DNA of 33,460 nucleotides from Planctomycetota bacterium (GTDB lineage Bacteria; Planctomycetota; Phycisphaerae; Sedimentisphaerales; Anaerohalosphaeraceae). The position numbers were made by a program, and so were the translations under genes. The notes beneath the pieces are model-generated. The model made no database searches, was not told where the DNA came from, and saw only the letters and a list, made by a program, of their open reading frames with translations. Each line of letters starts with the position of its first letter. Within the stretch, counting starts at the first letter, position 1. Below are positions 1 to 9,834 of this stretch, piece by piece. The stretch is from contig JAGLHQ010000258.1 in assembly GCA_023143375.1 (NCBI GenBank), positions 1 through 33,460 of the forward strand, written 5' to 3'.

Positions 1-175
1 TCCGACGAGCTTTATGGTGGCCCATTCTCGGCGAACTGTGAAATTATGCGGCTAGCAAATCGTAGTTGATTATTTATTTAAGATGAGAAGAAATGAAAAT
101 ATAAAGTGTCAACTTATAATCAGGACTTGACAGGTTAACAGGACGTGTTCGTCATCTGTTTAGCAGTTCAAACTG

Positions 176-526
176 TTATAACTGAAGGGAAGAAATAATT
201 GTCGTTGAAGGGAAATTATAGTTGACGCTGGGCAATGCTGTTTCAAATCTGGCCCCTCGAAGCTTCGGGGTTTTTAATTCAACTTCGCCTGAGGTTGTAT
301 GAAGCTTACGCTTGTAATGGCCTGCTCTGCCATTGGAGCGTTTATCGTTCCGCTCATACTTTTTGGCATTACAAAGCTGGTCAGCTTCAGCGTCCAGCAT
401 ATCGTTAAGAGTTTCCTCAACGGTGCTGCGAACCATCTTGCCGAGATGATCTTTGAACTGGTGCTCATTAATTTTGATAACGCTACTCAAGTCCTTAGCC
501 GTTTCTGTCGATGTAGCTTCTTGCAT
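176..526 (-). pseudogene. Truncated IS256/Mutator-family transposase, N-terminal part only
   Basis: Translation VEETLNDMLDAEADQLCNAKKYERNDKRSNGRAGHYKRKLHTTSGEVELKTPKLRGARFETA matches the N-terminus of IS256-type transposases. After RFETA the family sequence is lost (LPSVNYNF...stop). Confidence 0.85.
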
Positions 527-635
527 AATTTTGTCCTTTCTTTGGAATAATGGTTAATAATCGGTTTATTTACCATCGACCAGAGAAAGGGCTTTTTTAA
601 TCAACTTTTAAAAGTGCGAAAGATATTATACGTTA

Positions 636-914
636 TCAATCCGGATCGCCGTCTTTAGGCATACTTATGAATGTACAGTTTGCTTTTGTGCCTATCAGCT
701 TAAGGAGATGAGGCTTATACGCAAACATGACATCGTCACCTAAAAACAATACGTTTTTCAGACTGGGAACTTCTTTGTTGGGTTTGTGAATCACGATAGA
801 TGAATCACTAGTTTTTGCAAAAGCATCAACACCCAAACAAGACACAATCATGCAAAGGAAAAATAGAAATGCGACCTGATGCCTTTTGTGTGACCGCTTG
901 AATTCACAATTCAT
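636..914 (-). pseudogene. Secreted 92-aa ORF, probable N-terminal remnant of an SGNH-like hydrolase
   Basis: Signal peptide-like start (VAFLFFLCMIVSCLGVDAFA), then VLFLGDDVMFAYKPHLLKLIGTKANCTFISMP, which resembles the first block of SGNH-type proteins. It stops abruptly at 636, next to the IS256 relic. Confidence 0.45.
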
Positions 915-971
915 ATAAAATCCCTATTAGTTATGGTATCGCTATAGAACTCTCATAGCATTTGTTGTAAA

Positions 972-3632
972 TTAAATTGAGTTTAGCCAGCTTTGTGCAA
1001 ACAAACGCAAATCGCCAATATCTACATTGCCGTTTCCGTCAAAATCAGCACCAGAACAATATTCATTCGAGATATCGCAATCGGTTCGCTGCCATTGGCT
1101 TGCAAAAGTTGCAAACTCCGTAAAAGTATAACCGCCTTGTCGTGGACTTTCTGCTGGGCCGGTACCGCCGGGCACAGCACCTTGAGTTACAACAACACGG
1201 TCTATCATATAACCGTCTTCACGGCGAACAATATCTAATGCCTTGCCCCCTGGCGTAGAGACACTAACCGTACCTAAACTTTTCCATATCCACTGATCGG
1301 GATCCTGGCCATTATCCACTACTCCGGTGTTAATTCCTTCAAGGCCCACCCAAACAGAGTTCGAGCCTGCATTGGCTACCTGGCTTGAATCCCAATATCG
1401 ACGAACATAAACAGTGTAGTCGCCCAGGGTTGTGAAATTGATATCATATAACAAACGGGTACCATAAGTGTAATCCGGGTATTGCGGCAAGAACTGACCG
1501 TCCACGGTCCACATGTAAGAACCTACTGCTCCGCTTGCTGTAGTATCTTCGGTCCATATATTTGGGCTGTCAGATCGAGCTTCAAGACCGTCGTAGTTTT
1601 CAGCTTCGAAACAAACTTCGCCGCCCTGCTCGATGAAAGCCATATTAGTCACCGGAATCCCTTGAGATCCCTGATCTAACGCTGCACGAATGACAACCGA
1701 ACCTACACCGCCGCCTTGAGCGTCAGGAAATGAAACCTGAACGGTGTTAACTGCCTGAAGTAGTGAGGCATCGATCTTAATTGACTTTAATGAACCATAC
1801 TCAGTGTCATTTTCAAGTCTATCGGCAGCATCCTCGACTGGAATACTCAAGGTCTGACCATTAAGAACAACATCTATATCCTGATCAGTTCCGGCGGGCC
1901 TGCCTACGCTGATACGAAGTATAGCATAATCAGCTAAGTCATACTCCGGGATATTAACGGTAAATGTAGTCGTGGACGAACCTAATATCTCAGATGAAAC
2001 GATGTCACCATAATAAGGTACTTCGTCAACCTCCGAAGTCTGAGTGATCGTATTTGCATAGTCAATAATAATGACAGCGGACTCTAATCCTGCAATCTGG
2101 ATATTGGACAGGTCGGCAATAACTTGCTCGGTCAGATAGGGAGTGAAATCTGCATTACGACCTAAACGCCTTAGAGTAATAGAATCAACAGTATCAGAAG
2201 AGTTGATCTGAAAATTTAACGCTGTTGTCGACATTGACACATTGTTAAAAATCAACACCACTTTGTCCTGATCTACAAACGCATGGTGCTGCAGGTCAGG
2301 GTCATCAACAAAGGATTTGATCCTGCGGCCCCGAACATCTTTAAAAAACTCATAGAAATGTATCAGCTTGCTTTCAGAATAGTTGTTGACCGGATGTTCA
2401 AAGTTTTCAGAGACCAGCAACGATGCATAATAAGTCGGATCCCAGGCTGCAGATTCATCTAAAATAAAAGGGACTGCTTTTTTAACGGTATGAGGATGGT
2501 TCATATAAGTCATGGTATTACTGATAGCACTGTTGACCATTATATAATTGATGATCGAACGTTTTTGCATTTCCCATTCCCAGGCTGTCCCGAGGAAAGT
2601 GCTCAATGGGAAATAGTGATTAGCAAGATCTTCAGCTACGGTATCGCCTGTACCATCACTGACATAGCCACCCTGCTCGCTAAACACAAAACCAACTTCT
2701 TTGCTGTAATTGTTGTTAGTGTAATTGACTATTGCATCCAAAACCCCATCCAGCGGAAGACTACTGGTGACACGGCCAACAAAATCTCCGGAAGCAGTAG
2801 GCCCTTCCCAATGCATAAAATCGTATGTATGGAAAGAATAAAAATCCAGACCGCAACTTGTGTTATCAATAAAATCTGTGATGGTGCTTAAGTATTGATA
2901 ATTATTTTTATAAAAATAACCAACTGAATAACAAGGGCCGCCGATCTCGGTACTAAGGTTTTCCTGCTTGGCTTTACTATGAATATCCGTATGCAGATCT
3001 ATATACTTTTGATCGCTCCAATATCTCCAGTCTGGTTCATTTCTTATTTCATAAAAAGCCGGACGCATCAAATCCGTAAATCCATATTTCAGTAGATTAA
3101 CAGCTAGATCGGCTGCTGCGACTGTATTAGATGGCAGCCAGCGATCAGCTTCAACACCTGCTACGGTATATTTATCCATAAAATCGGGGTAAACATTGAC
3201 AGCGTGTTCATGTGAAGCAACATTCAGGTTAGGGCTGAAATCATTGATAAAAGTTGCACTTGCACCGTTATTAGTAGGATTGAGTTCAGAGATCATTCTT
3301 GGTATATCGACAGTGCCAGGAGCGGATGTGTCCTCATGAATGGAACTTCCCCAGTCGACCTCACCTTTGACAATGCTAAGATTTCTGCCAAAGGTCATTT
3401 CCAGGTCATTAACATAATAGTCATACCGGGTACCCACTTTTGATTCATACCAGGACCCAGACGATGAAAGATTAATATATTTCAAGCGATCGAGATCGCT
3501 TATCCCATGGATGGATCGTGTAGTGTTCGGTTCAACAGTAACCGTTGCGGCAAAGACACTGCAAGCGTTGAACAATACGATAAGAGCACAGGCGATTAGA
3601 ATGCATAACTTTATCTGATATTTATGAAGCAT
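972..3632 (-). CDS. GH86-like beta-agarase/beta-porphyranase with C-terminal CBM-like module and dockerin-like tail (secreted)
   Basis: Signal peptide; EIRNEPDW and FSEQGGYV catalytic-type motifs and FYSFHTYDFMHWEG shared with the second GH86-like ORF at 17962-19905; C-terminal ADFDGNGNVDIGDLRLFAQSWLN dockerin-like EF-hand. Confidence 0.85.
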   Translation of the reverse strand: MLHKYQIKLCILIACALIVLFNACSVFAATVTVEPNTTRSIHGISDLDRLKYINLSSSGSWYESKVGTRYDYYVNDLEMTFGRNLSIVKGEVDWGSSIHEDTSAPGTVDIPRMISELNPTNNGASATFINDFSPNLNVASHEHAVNVYPDFMDKYTVAGVEADRWLPSNTVAAADLAVNLLKYGFTDLMRPAFYEIRNEPDWRYWSDQKYIDLHTDIHSKAKQENLSTEIGGPCYSVGYFYKNNYQYLSTITDFIDNTSCGLDFYSFHTYDFMHWEGPTASGDFVGRVTSSLPLDGVLDAIVNYTNNNYSKEVGFVFSEQGGYVSDGTGDTVAEDLANHYFPLSTFLGTAWEWEMQKRSIINYIMVNSAISNTMTYMNHPHTVKKAVPFILDESAAWDPTYYASLLVSENFEHPVNNYSESKLIHFYEFFKDVRGRRIKSFVDDPDLQHHAFVDQDKVVLIFNNVSMSTTALNFQINSSDTVDSITLRRLGRNADFTPYLTEQVIADLSNIQIAGLESAVIIIDYANTITQTSEVDEVPYYGDIVSSEILGSSTTTFTVNIPEYDLADYAILRISVGRPAGTDQDIDVVLNGQTLSIPVEDAADRLENDTEYGSLKSIKIDASLLQAVNTVQVSFPDAQGGGVGSVVIRAALDQGSQGIPVTNMAFIEQGGEVCFEAENYDGLEARSDSPNIWTEDTTASGAVGSYMWTVDGQFLPQYPDYTYGTRLLYDINFTTLGDYTVYVRRYWDSSQVANAGSNSVWVGLEGINTGVVDNGQDPDQWIWKSLGTVSVSTPGGKALDIVRREDGYMIDRVVVTQGAVPGGTGPAESPRQGGYTFTEFATFASQWQRTDCDISNEYCSGADFDGNGNVDIGDLRLFAQSWLNSI

Positions 3633-3707
3633 AACACACCCCGGCTAACAAATCGTTCAGTTTTACTACATCCATTTACATTTCGGCTATTCCTGCAAGC
3701 CAATCAA

Positions 3708-3721
3708 CCTCGATATAAAAA
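3708..3721 (-). promoter_or_regulatory. Possible degenerate operator half-site upstream of the GH86-dockerin gene
   Basis: TATATCGAGGTTGATT (minus strand) is near-identical to the proximal half of the 13482-13546 site (TTATCGAGGTTGATT). There is no clear distal half-site and no good -10. Confidence 0.3.
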
Positions 3722-3723
3722 TA

Positions 3724-3758
3724 GCCCCGCACTCAATTCTCACCTTTGTGTGCGGGGC
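3724..3758 (-). terminator. Rho-independent terminator of the PEP-CTERM gene
   Basis: Perfect 9-bp inverted repeat GCCCCGCAC...GTGCGGGGC (3724-3732 / 3750-3758), followed on the minus strand by TATTTTTAT. Confidence 0.8.
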
Positions 3759-3791
3759 ATTTGGTTTTAAAACAAATAATCACTTATGCGA

Positions 3792-4598
3792 TTATTTTTT
3801 TCTGCGAATCATCATTGCACCTAAGCCAAGTATTGCCATTGTAGCAGGCTCAGGAACATTTGACAGAACGACATCATCCATATTAAGATAAGTCATATTA
3901 GAAGTACCCATGTCTTGTGTTTGCACCTTGCCATACCACGTCGATGCTCCTGCCAGCGTTGGCAAGGTTTGAGCAAGATTCAACCGGTCGGCTAATACAG
4001 AACCATCTGGAGCAAGGAGTTCGCTAAGGACGTCGTAACCGACAGCCGCCATAGTCACTGTAACTCTCTGTCCGATCCAACCGCTGGATGCACTATACGC
4101 ACCGCTCATACCCATCTCAGCAGGAGATTCCCATCCCCCAAGAGTCCAAGCCTGTCCGTCCCCGGTCGTGGCAAATCCATAGGCATTATCAGCCCTCCGT
4201 GTGAACAACATCTCGGGTCCGGCGCCACTGGTCGCAGTGTTTTCACTGACAAGACCGAAAGACCAATTATATGTGTTGGGAGTAACGCCAACCACATCTC
4301 CGACGGTAAATTTAAAAGCGGATTCAATGGTGACGAACTCGCCAACAGCAGTCGGTGCAGCCACGCCTTCTACGCTAACAAGATTGTACCAATTAACTGC
4401 CGGGGTTACAGCTCCCTGCGAACCATCTACACCGATACCCGCACCTGCGAACCATCCTTGCCACCCTTTGTTATCATTCCATCCGTTCCCTGATGGATTA
4501 TGGTCGCCAACCGGCGACTCAAAGTCAAATGTAACAATACCCGCCGAAGCACTCACTGCCAACACAACAACAAACGCCATTACTAATGTTTTTTTCAT
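3792..4598 (-). CDS. PEP-CTERM sorting-domain protein (secreted, anchored)
   Basis: Start reset from 4766 to the ATG at 4598 (GGAGGATTGGAAG-ATG, then signal peptide MKKTLVMAFVVVLAVSASAG). C-terminus is NVPEPATMAILGLGAMMIRRKK. Confidence 0.9.
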   Translation of the reverse strand: MKKTLVMAFVVVLAVSASAGIVTFDFESPVGDHNPSGNGWNDNKGWQGWFAGAGIGVDGSQGAVTPAVNWYNLVSVEGVAAPTAVGEFVTIESAFKFTVGDVVGVTPNTYNWSFGLVSENTATSGAGPEMLFTRRADNAYGFATTGDGQAWTLGGWESPAEMGMSGAYSASSGWIGQRVTVTMAAVGYDVLSELLAPDGSVLADRLNLAQTLPTLAGASTWYGKVQTQDMGTSNMTYLNMDDVVLSNVPEPATMAILGLGAMMIRRKK

Positions 4599-4748
4599 CT
4601 TCCAATCCTCCAATCTAAAGATTTTTATTACATTACATAAAATGCCTGGGAGAAATGGGAGGAATAATTTAAATGTATTTTCCACCACTTTCCGCCTCCA
4701 AGCAGAACACACACACAACTTATTTTCAATAACAACACTACGAGTGTT

Positions 4749-4813
4749 ATTATACCAAAAACTCAACTAATAAATAAACCTCTAAATACGACCATAACTC
4801 CTCTTTACGCGAC
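4749..4813 (-). promoter_or_regulatory. XylR-type operator plus promoter (site 6), upstream of the PEP-CTERM gene
   Basis: Minus strand: GTCGCGTAAAGAGG and GTCGTATTTAGAGG, GAGG starts 21 bp apart, then 24 nt, then TATAAT (4749-4754). Confidence 0.75.
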
Positions 4814-4839
4814 AGCGTCCTATAAAAGCAGTAATAACA

Positions 4840-4870
4840 GCAGGCCCACAGAAACCCATGCAGGCCTGCC
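4840..4870 (-). terminator. Possible terminator hairpin after the 1.27-kaa protein gene
   Basis: GCAGGCC...GGCCTGC inverted repeat just 3' of the gene end at 4890; only a weak T-rich tail. Confidence 0.35.
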
Positions 4871-4889
4871 GAAGAGATTATCTATATTA

Positions 4890-7800
4890 TCAAGGTAAGT
4901 ACGGAGCACAATTAATGTCAGTAGGTTCCGTACAATTTAGCCATTCACTGACCAGTATAGCAAATTCGTCCAACTGATAGGTAGTTACCCAGTCAGCGGC
5001 CATTATTACCAGATCGTTGATATCGTCATAGCAGTCGTTATTAAGATCGGCACCTGCCGGTAACACAGTACCAAAATCACCACAGACTGCCGGCAATCCA
5101 TGCCATGTCATATCACGTAAGCGTATTGCCTGCAAGCCAGCAGCATCGACATCGACGTGTAAACCGCCACCGGTGATGTTGTTCATAGAAGGAGTCGCAA
5201 CGGCACCTATAGTAATAGCACCGGGACCTGTGTCACCGTCCATTTCATTCATGTCATCTTCAGCAGCTTGATTGACTTGATACCAAGTCAGGTCGGAGAC
5301 ATCAACCGTAAACGTTGTCCAAGGTGTACCGGTACTGACATCATCAAGTTCGGCCGGAATGCTGGAAATATACCAGTCTCCAAACTCACTTCTGATCAGG
5401 AAGCGATAATCATAAAGGTAACCTGCAGCCATCAGTGCAAATTCAACTTCGATAGCGATAAGCTCATCTACCATCTCAGTCGGATTATAGTTGCCTGTCG
5501 AAGAGAAAATCGAGTATGCATAGGTGCCCCTGTTGTCCTGGTTATAAAACTCGAGTGAACTATTTCCGAAATAAAGCCCTAACCAGCCCGCATCAGGAAC
5601 ATGTGGCGTCCAACCACCCCATGGATAACCCAAACTCGACGATATGTTTGGAGTTTCAGCCTGGTTTGTAGCATGATATACCAATCCAGAGCCTGCTGTA
5701 AAGTCCTGATGGACATTCGATACAGTAGCAGGTGGTGTGTATCCTGACCATTGAATATTATAAAATCTGAGGAAACCATCCTGCAGATCAGGGCTGGATG
5801 CACTATCTTCAATATAGACACCACCACCAGTGCATACGCTCAGATCAGGAACAACATCCGGATCAAGCGGATCAAACAGAATACCCGGACCTGAATCGCC
5901 ACCATCAAGTTGATTCATGTCCAGCTCAGCCGATGCATTTACACGTTTCCAGGTTAAAGCAGAGACATCTACTGTTACTGCAGATACGGCATCATCCGGA
6001 AGGTCATCAAATGCAATGCTTGATACAAACCACTCGCCTGAACCATTTCTCAGTATAATGCGAAGATCAGCTCCAAAAGTATCGAGAGCAACTGGGCCAT
6101 CCTTTATTTCGACCGTAAGGCTTACTGTACCGTTAGCCATATTAGGAACATACTTTGTTGGCAACGGGCTGCCGGATTCTGAGAAAATCGTATAGAAGTA
6201 AGAACCAGCATCTGCCATGTTACCGCTTAATGTTAATCTACTAAATGTCGGCCATGTCTGGAATGCAGCACCACTCCACAGGTAGTATGTTCCAGGTGCA
6301 GTTATAGTAGAGTCACCCCACCCGCCATAACGGAAACCGGAAGTATTAACAGCTGTCTGCTCTGTATCAACTGGAGTTGCTGTACCCTGATACATTTTAT
6401 AAATAGCACCACCTGGATGACTGGCGGAATCGAAATCTTCATATATCGCCAGCGACTCGGTTGGCGGAACATAACCTGCCACGTCAATGCCCTGAATACG
6501 CAGGAAACCGATCTGAGGATATGCAACATCATCCAAATAAAGTCCCATACCTGTAACCATAGACAGATCGGGAGCAATATTAGGATCACCAGACATTATC
6601 AAGCTGCCTGGTCCGTCGTCTGCTGCCATCTCATTCATATTATCCCGCGAAGCAGCATCTATTGTCTCCCATTTAAGGGTACTGACATCAATAGCTGGCA
6701 AAGTAGACGCTGAGGTTGATGAAATATCATCAGCGACAGTTTGCTCAGATAGATACCAATTACCATCACCATTCCTGACCATCAAACGCAGGTCAAGAGT
6801 TGCTGTAGCATTGTGGACAGATACGCCACTTAGAGTAACATATCCACTATCAAAATTCGGTACATACTGCGTCGGCATTCCTGTTCCTATATCTGAAAAA
6901 ATAGTATAGAGGTATGCACCATCTTTTCGAGCCCCTCCAACGACAGCAAGTGCAGAAAGATTAGGCCCAGATGGATTATCATACAATATTTGTGTTTGAA
7001 TAGCGTTCCAACCTGCGGGCATCCCGTCTGGATTTGCATAGCCACCAACTGGGAAGTTGTTATCAGGGAGATTGATCGGTGTTTCAGCTGGAATATTAAA
7101 ATCATCTTCATAAATCAAATCGGCAGTTTCCAGTCCGTCAAAGTTCAGCGACAACGAAACTGTTTCTACCGGTTCAACATAACCGGTCCATGCAATAGAA
7201 CGAAGTCGAACATTGCTAACAAACGGATCTGTTACGTTATCAAGATATAGCCCGCCACCGGTTACTTTTGCCAGGTTCGGATCTGCATCCGGTTCAAGCG
7301 GATCGAACAAGGTTCCCGGACCATCGGGACTGTCCAATTGATCCATATCTGCTGCCGCACCTGTGTTGGCTGCTTTCCACGTTAACGAAGCAACGTCAGT
7401 AGATAACGACACCTCACCGGAAACAGCCGCAAATGCAACACTGGAAACATACCAATTGTCGTCTGCATCACGAATGATCAATCTTAGATCAAGCGGATCA
7501 CCATTTTGCATTATGTCTACGCTCACTGTTCCCATATCCAGGTCAGGAACATACTCGGTAGCATTTCTGTTACCGTTAGTTGAGAAAACAGTATAAACGT
7601 ACGAACCTGTATTTCTTGCTCCGCTTGCAATTGACAGAATATTTTCTTCTCCAACTACTCCTGGATTAAGTGTTTGCATATAGATCTTTGGCCAGATCAT
7701 ATTTCCTGGCCATGACCCATCGTCAGGATCTGCATAACCGCCCCATGTATATCCAGAAGCCAGAACCAGAGGCTGTTCGATCGAGTCATCCGCACCATAG

Positions 7801-8699
7801 ATCGGGCTTGGAAGAGCATTAGGATCAATATGGAATGCATTGAAATTTTCGGTGATCGACGAAACCAAAGTTGCATCATCAAAGATATATGCTGTAAGAA
7901 TTGTATCAACATCGTCAAAAATGAGTGAATAATCAGCATTCGGAGCAGAATCAAAGAATACAATATTGCCGTTATCAATAAAGCCCTGAATATGTGCCCT
8001 TTTATCACCAGTCATGCTTAACATACCATCTGTAATATTTATCACAGCTGTACCGGCACTTCCAAATTCAAGGGCTTGGGCAACTGCTATCTCACCACCG
8101 GTAATATTGACAACGGCAGTGGCATCGGCATTGCTGTTTCCGTTGAGCCTCAATCGCCATGAAGCCTCGATCAACCCATCACTGATGTTCAATGTTCCCT
8201 GATTCTGAGCGTCTGAGGCTATGCTCAGGTCTGCAACATCCATATAACCATCGGTCATTTCGACTAAGCCTACTGCTGCACCGGCGGCTCTGGCAATATT
8301 AAAGGCAAAAGTCTCTACCGTTCCACCGTTAAGATTAAGTGTGCCATTACCTGTAGAGAAACCAACGCCTACATTGATCTCACGTTCCCATGCAAAATTT
8401 GGATCAGCAGGCACTGACGCAAGAAGTGAACCTCCATTGACAGTTACGGTTGAGCCATTGGCTATGATGCATTTCTTATAGAATTGAGCTGTTGTGACCG
8501 CGTCAATTTCTACACTAGGATTACCGCCCGAGTACCATCCATAGATTTCCACATCATCTGACGCGGTTGGCACCTGATCGGGATCCCAGTTTAGAGCATT
8601 GCTCCAAAGATTATCGGGAGCCGCTCCGTCATCCCAATAGAGAGCAAATGCATTCACTGAAATAACACATAAACAAATTAAGAACAAATATTTCCTCAT
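4890..8699 (-). CDS. Giant secreted protein: N-terminal beta-strand repeat region, four tandem ~220-240-aa modules, dockerin-like C-terminus
   Basis: Signal peptide MRKYLFLICLCVISVNAFA; N-terminal YWDDGAAPDNLWSNALNWDPDQVPTASDDVEIYG; recurrent TGxGLYLD, YxYTIFS, RLIIRNxxGxWYxSS and LTWKxxN blocks; C-terminal ADLNNDCYDDINDLVIMAADWV. AAGGGGAAGGTG precedes the start. Confidence 0.85.
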   Translation of the reverse strand: MRKYLFLICLCVISVNAFALYWDDGAAPDNLWSNALNWDPDQVPTASDDVEIYGWYSGGNPSVEIDAVTTAQFYKKCIIANGSTVTVNGGSLLASVPADPNFAWEREINVGVGFSTGNGTLNLNGGTVETFAFNIARAAGAAVGLVEMTDGYMDVADLSIASDAQNQGTLNISDGLIEASWRLRLNGNSNADATAVVNITGGEIAVAQALEFGSAGTAVINITDGMLSMTGDKRAHIQGFIDNGNIVFFDSAPNADYSLIFDDVDTILTAYIFDDATLVSSITENFNAFHIDPNALPSPIYGADDSIEQPLVLASGYTWGGYADPDDGSWPGNMIWPKIYMQTLNPGVVGEENILSIASGARNTGSYVYTVFSTNGNRNATEYVPDLDMGTVSVDIMQNGDPLDLRLIIRDADDNWYVSSVAFAAVSGEVSLSTDVASLTWKAANTGAAADMDQLDSPDGPGTLFDPLEPDADPNLAKVTGGGLYLDNVTDPFVSNVRLRSIAWTGYVEPVETVSLSLNFDGLETADLIYEDDFNIPAETPINLPDNNFPVGGYANPDGMPAGWNAIQTQILYDNPSGPNLSALAVVGGARKDGAYLYTIFSDIGTGMPTQYVPNFDSGYVTLSGVSVHNATATLDLRLMVRNGDGNWYLSEQTVADDISSTSASTLPAIDVSTLKWETIDAASRDNMNEMAADDGPGSLIMSGDPNIAPDLSMVTGMGLYLDDVAYPQIGFLRIQGIDVAGYVPPTESLAIYEDFDSASHPGGAIYKMYQGTATPVDTEQTAVNTSGFRYGGWGDSTITAPGTYYLWSGAAFQTWPTFSRLTLSGNMADAGSYFYTIFSESGSPLPTKYVPNMANGTVSLTVEIKDGPVALDTFGADLRIILRNGSGEWFVSSIAFDDLPDDAVSAVTVDVSALTWKRVNASAELDMNQLDGGDSGPGILFDPLDPDVVPDLSVCTGGGVYIEDSASSPDLQDGFLRFYNIQWSGYTPPATVSNVHQDFTAGSGLVYHATNQAETPNISSSLGYPWGGWTPHVPDAGWLGLYFGNSSLEFYNQDNRGTYAYSIFSSTGNYNPTEMVDELIAIEVEFALMAAGYLYDYRFLIRSEFGDWYISSIPAELDDVSTGTPWTTFTVDVSDLTWYQVNQAAEDDMNEMDGDTGPGAITIGAVATPSMNNITGGGLHVDVDAAGLQAIRLRDMTWHGLPAVCGDFGTVLPAGADLNNDCYDDINDLVIMAADWVTTYQLDEFAILVSEWLNCTEPTDINCAPYLP
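5090..7845 (-). repeat. Four degenerate tandem protein modules within the giant secreted protein (period about 660-725 bp)
   Basis: TGGGLYLDNV, TGMGLYLDDV, TGGGVYIEDS and TGGGLHVDVD recur at about 7252, 6546, 5822 and 5163, each preceded by YVPDLDMGTVSVDI- and GNWYxSS-type blocks. Confidence 0.85.
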
Positions 8700-8785
8700 C
8701 ACCTTCCCCTTATAAAAAAGTAGATTAACTTTCTGTATATTCCGATATGAACATACTCTATTATTTATTTACTCTAAGTTCCTGG

Positions 8786-9685
8786 TTAACCCCCTGTTTG
8801 ACCACCTCCGAGTACTTTGTCAGAGATATCCTTCAAATTTTTCGGAGCAGTCTCAACGTGCCCGTCGTAGAATGCCATATTGGCCCGGCTATCATTTTTG
8901 TGCCAACGCCAAAGATTAGTCAGTTGAGTATTAGCCTCTGCTTCTTCAAAGCTTGTGCCATAAAAAAGATTTGAGTGCCAAGTATCACTGTACCCTTGCT
9001 GTTTAACAGTGTACGCTGTATGATCCATAAAATACATATACTTAGACGGCGTCCGAACATTAGTAAGTTTCACGCTGCCATGTTTACTCCAGAGAGCGAA
9101 TTCGTCTCCATTATAAGACCACATGTCTCTGCCATCATTTCTCCTCGAACTCCTGCCGGGAGCATCTTGGCCTGAATAAGCCAAGATCGAATAGCCATTT
9201 GCAGCATAGCCTTTATACTGGCCTGTTGTTTCATCCTTGAACCCACCCCTAAACGACGAGGTAGGCAGGGCTTCAGCTATCATCATTTCTGCCTTATCAG
9301 GAATCAATGATGGGCACTCATAAAGATCCGCTTTGAAGCCATCGTTCACCTGCATATGTATTGCTTCCCATGACATTGCTGAATTTGTGTAAGGTTGAAG
9401 TGATCCAAGCCAATCCATCGGATCTCCAGTTGTGGAATTAGTGACACTACTAGGCGCAAACCATATTGCCGGAACTGTCCAATCATCGTTTTCATAGGCC
9501 CAAAGGTTGGCTCCTGTTACAATTTGCTTCAGTCTTGATTTACAAACGACTATTCGTCCCCCTTCTTTTACAACAGCCAAAGCCGGCATCAGAATCGACA
9601 AAAGCAACGCTATGATAGAGATCACGACGAGCAATTCGATAAGTGTAAATCCTGAATTTTTGTAATTTCTCTTAATATCATGCAT
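8786..9685 (-). CDS. Type II secretion/type IV pilin-like protein with prepilin N-terminal cleavage/methylation domain
   Basis: KNSGFTLIELLVVISIIALLLSILMPALA prepilin motif; C-terminal ANMAFYDGHVE typical of Planctomycete pseudopilin-like proteins. Confidence 0.9.
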   Translation of the reverse strand: MHDIKRNYKNSGFTLIELLVVISIIALLLSILMPALAVVKEGGRIVVCKSRLKQIVTGANLWAYENDDWTVPAIWFAPSSVTNSTTGDPMDWLGSLQPYTNSAMSWEAIHMQVNDGFKADLYECPSLIPDKAEMMIAEALPTSSFRGGFKDETTGQYKGYAANGYSILAYSGQDAPGRSSRRNDGRDMWSYNGDEFALWSKHGSVKLTNVRTPSKYMYFMDHTAYTVKQQGYSDTWHSNLFYGTSFEEAEANTQLTNLWRWHKNDSRANMAFYDGHVETAPKNLKDISDKVLGGGQTGG

Positions 9686-9769
9686 TGTTTGATATTCCCT
9701 TAATCGTCAAGTATCTCTTAAAATCCCAATCAAAAGAGTTCGACTAATCACCCTGCCAATACAAAGGTT

Positions 9770-9834
9770 ATAATAGCAAATATACCGGCTAAAAAGCAAC
9801 CTCGTATCACGCAAATCCGTCTTTATTTTACGCC
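9770..9834 (-). promoter_or_regulatory. XylR-type operator plus promoter (site 5), upstream of the pseudopilin gene
   Basis: Minus strand: GGCGTAAAATAAAG (degenerate) and TGCGTGATACGAGG at 21-bp spacing, then 24 nt, then TATTAT (9770-9775). Confidence 0.6.

Noticed and set aside
2490-2891. 133-aa plus-strand ORF
   Set aside because: Fully antisense to the GH86 coding region; no recognisable domain.
4201-4770. 189-aa plus-strand ORF
   Set aside because: Antisense to the PEP-CTERM gene, which has RBS, signal peptide and sorting tail.
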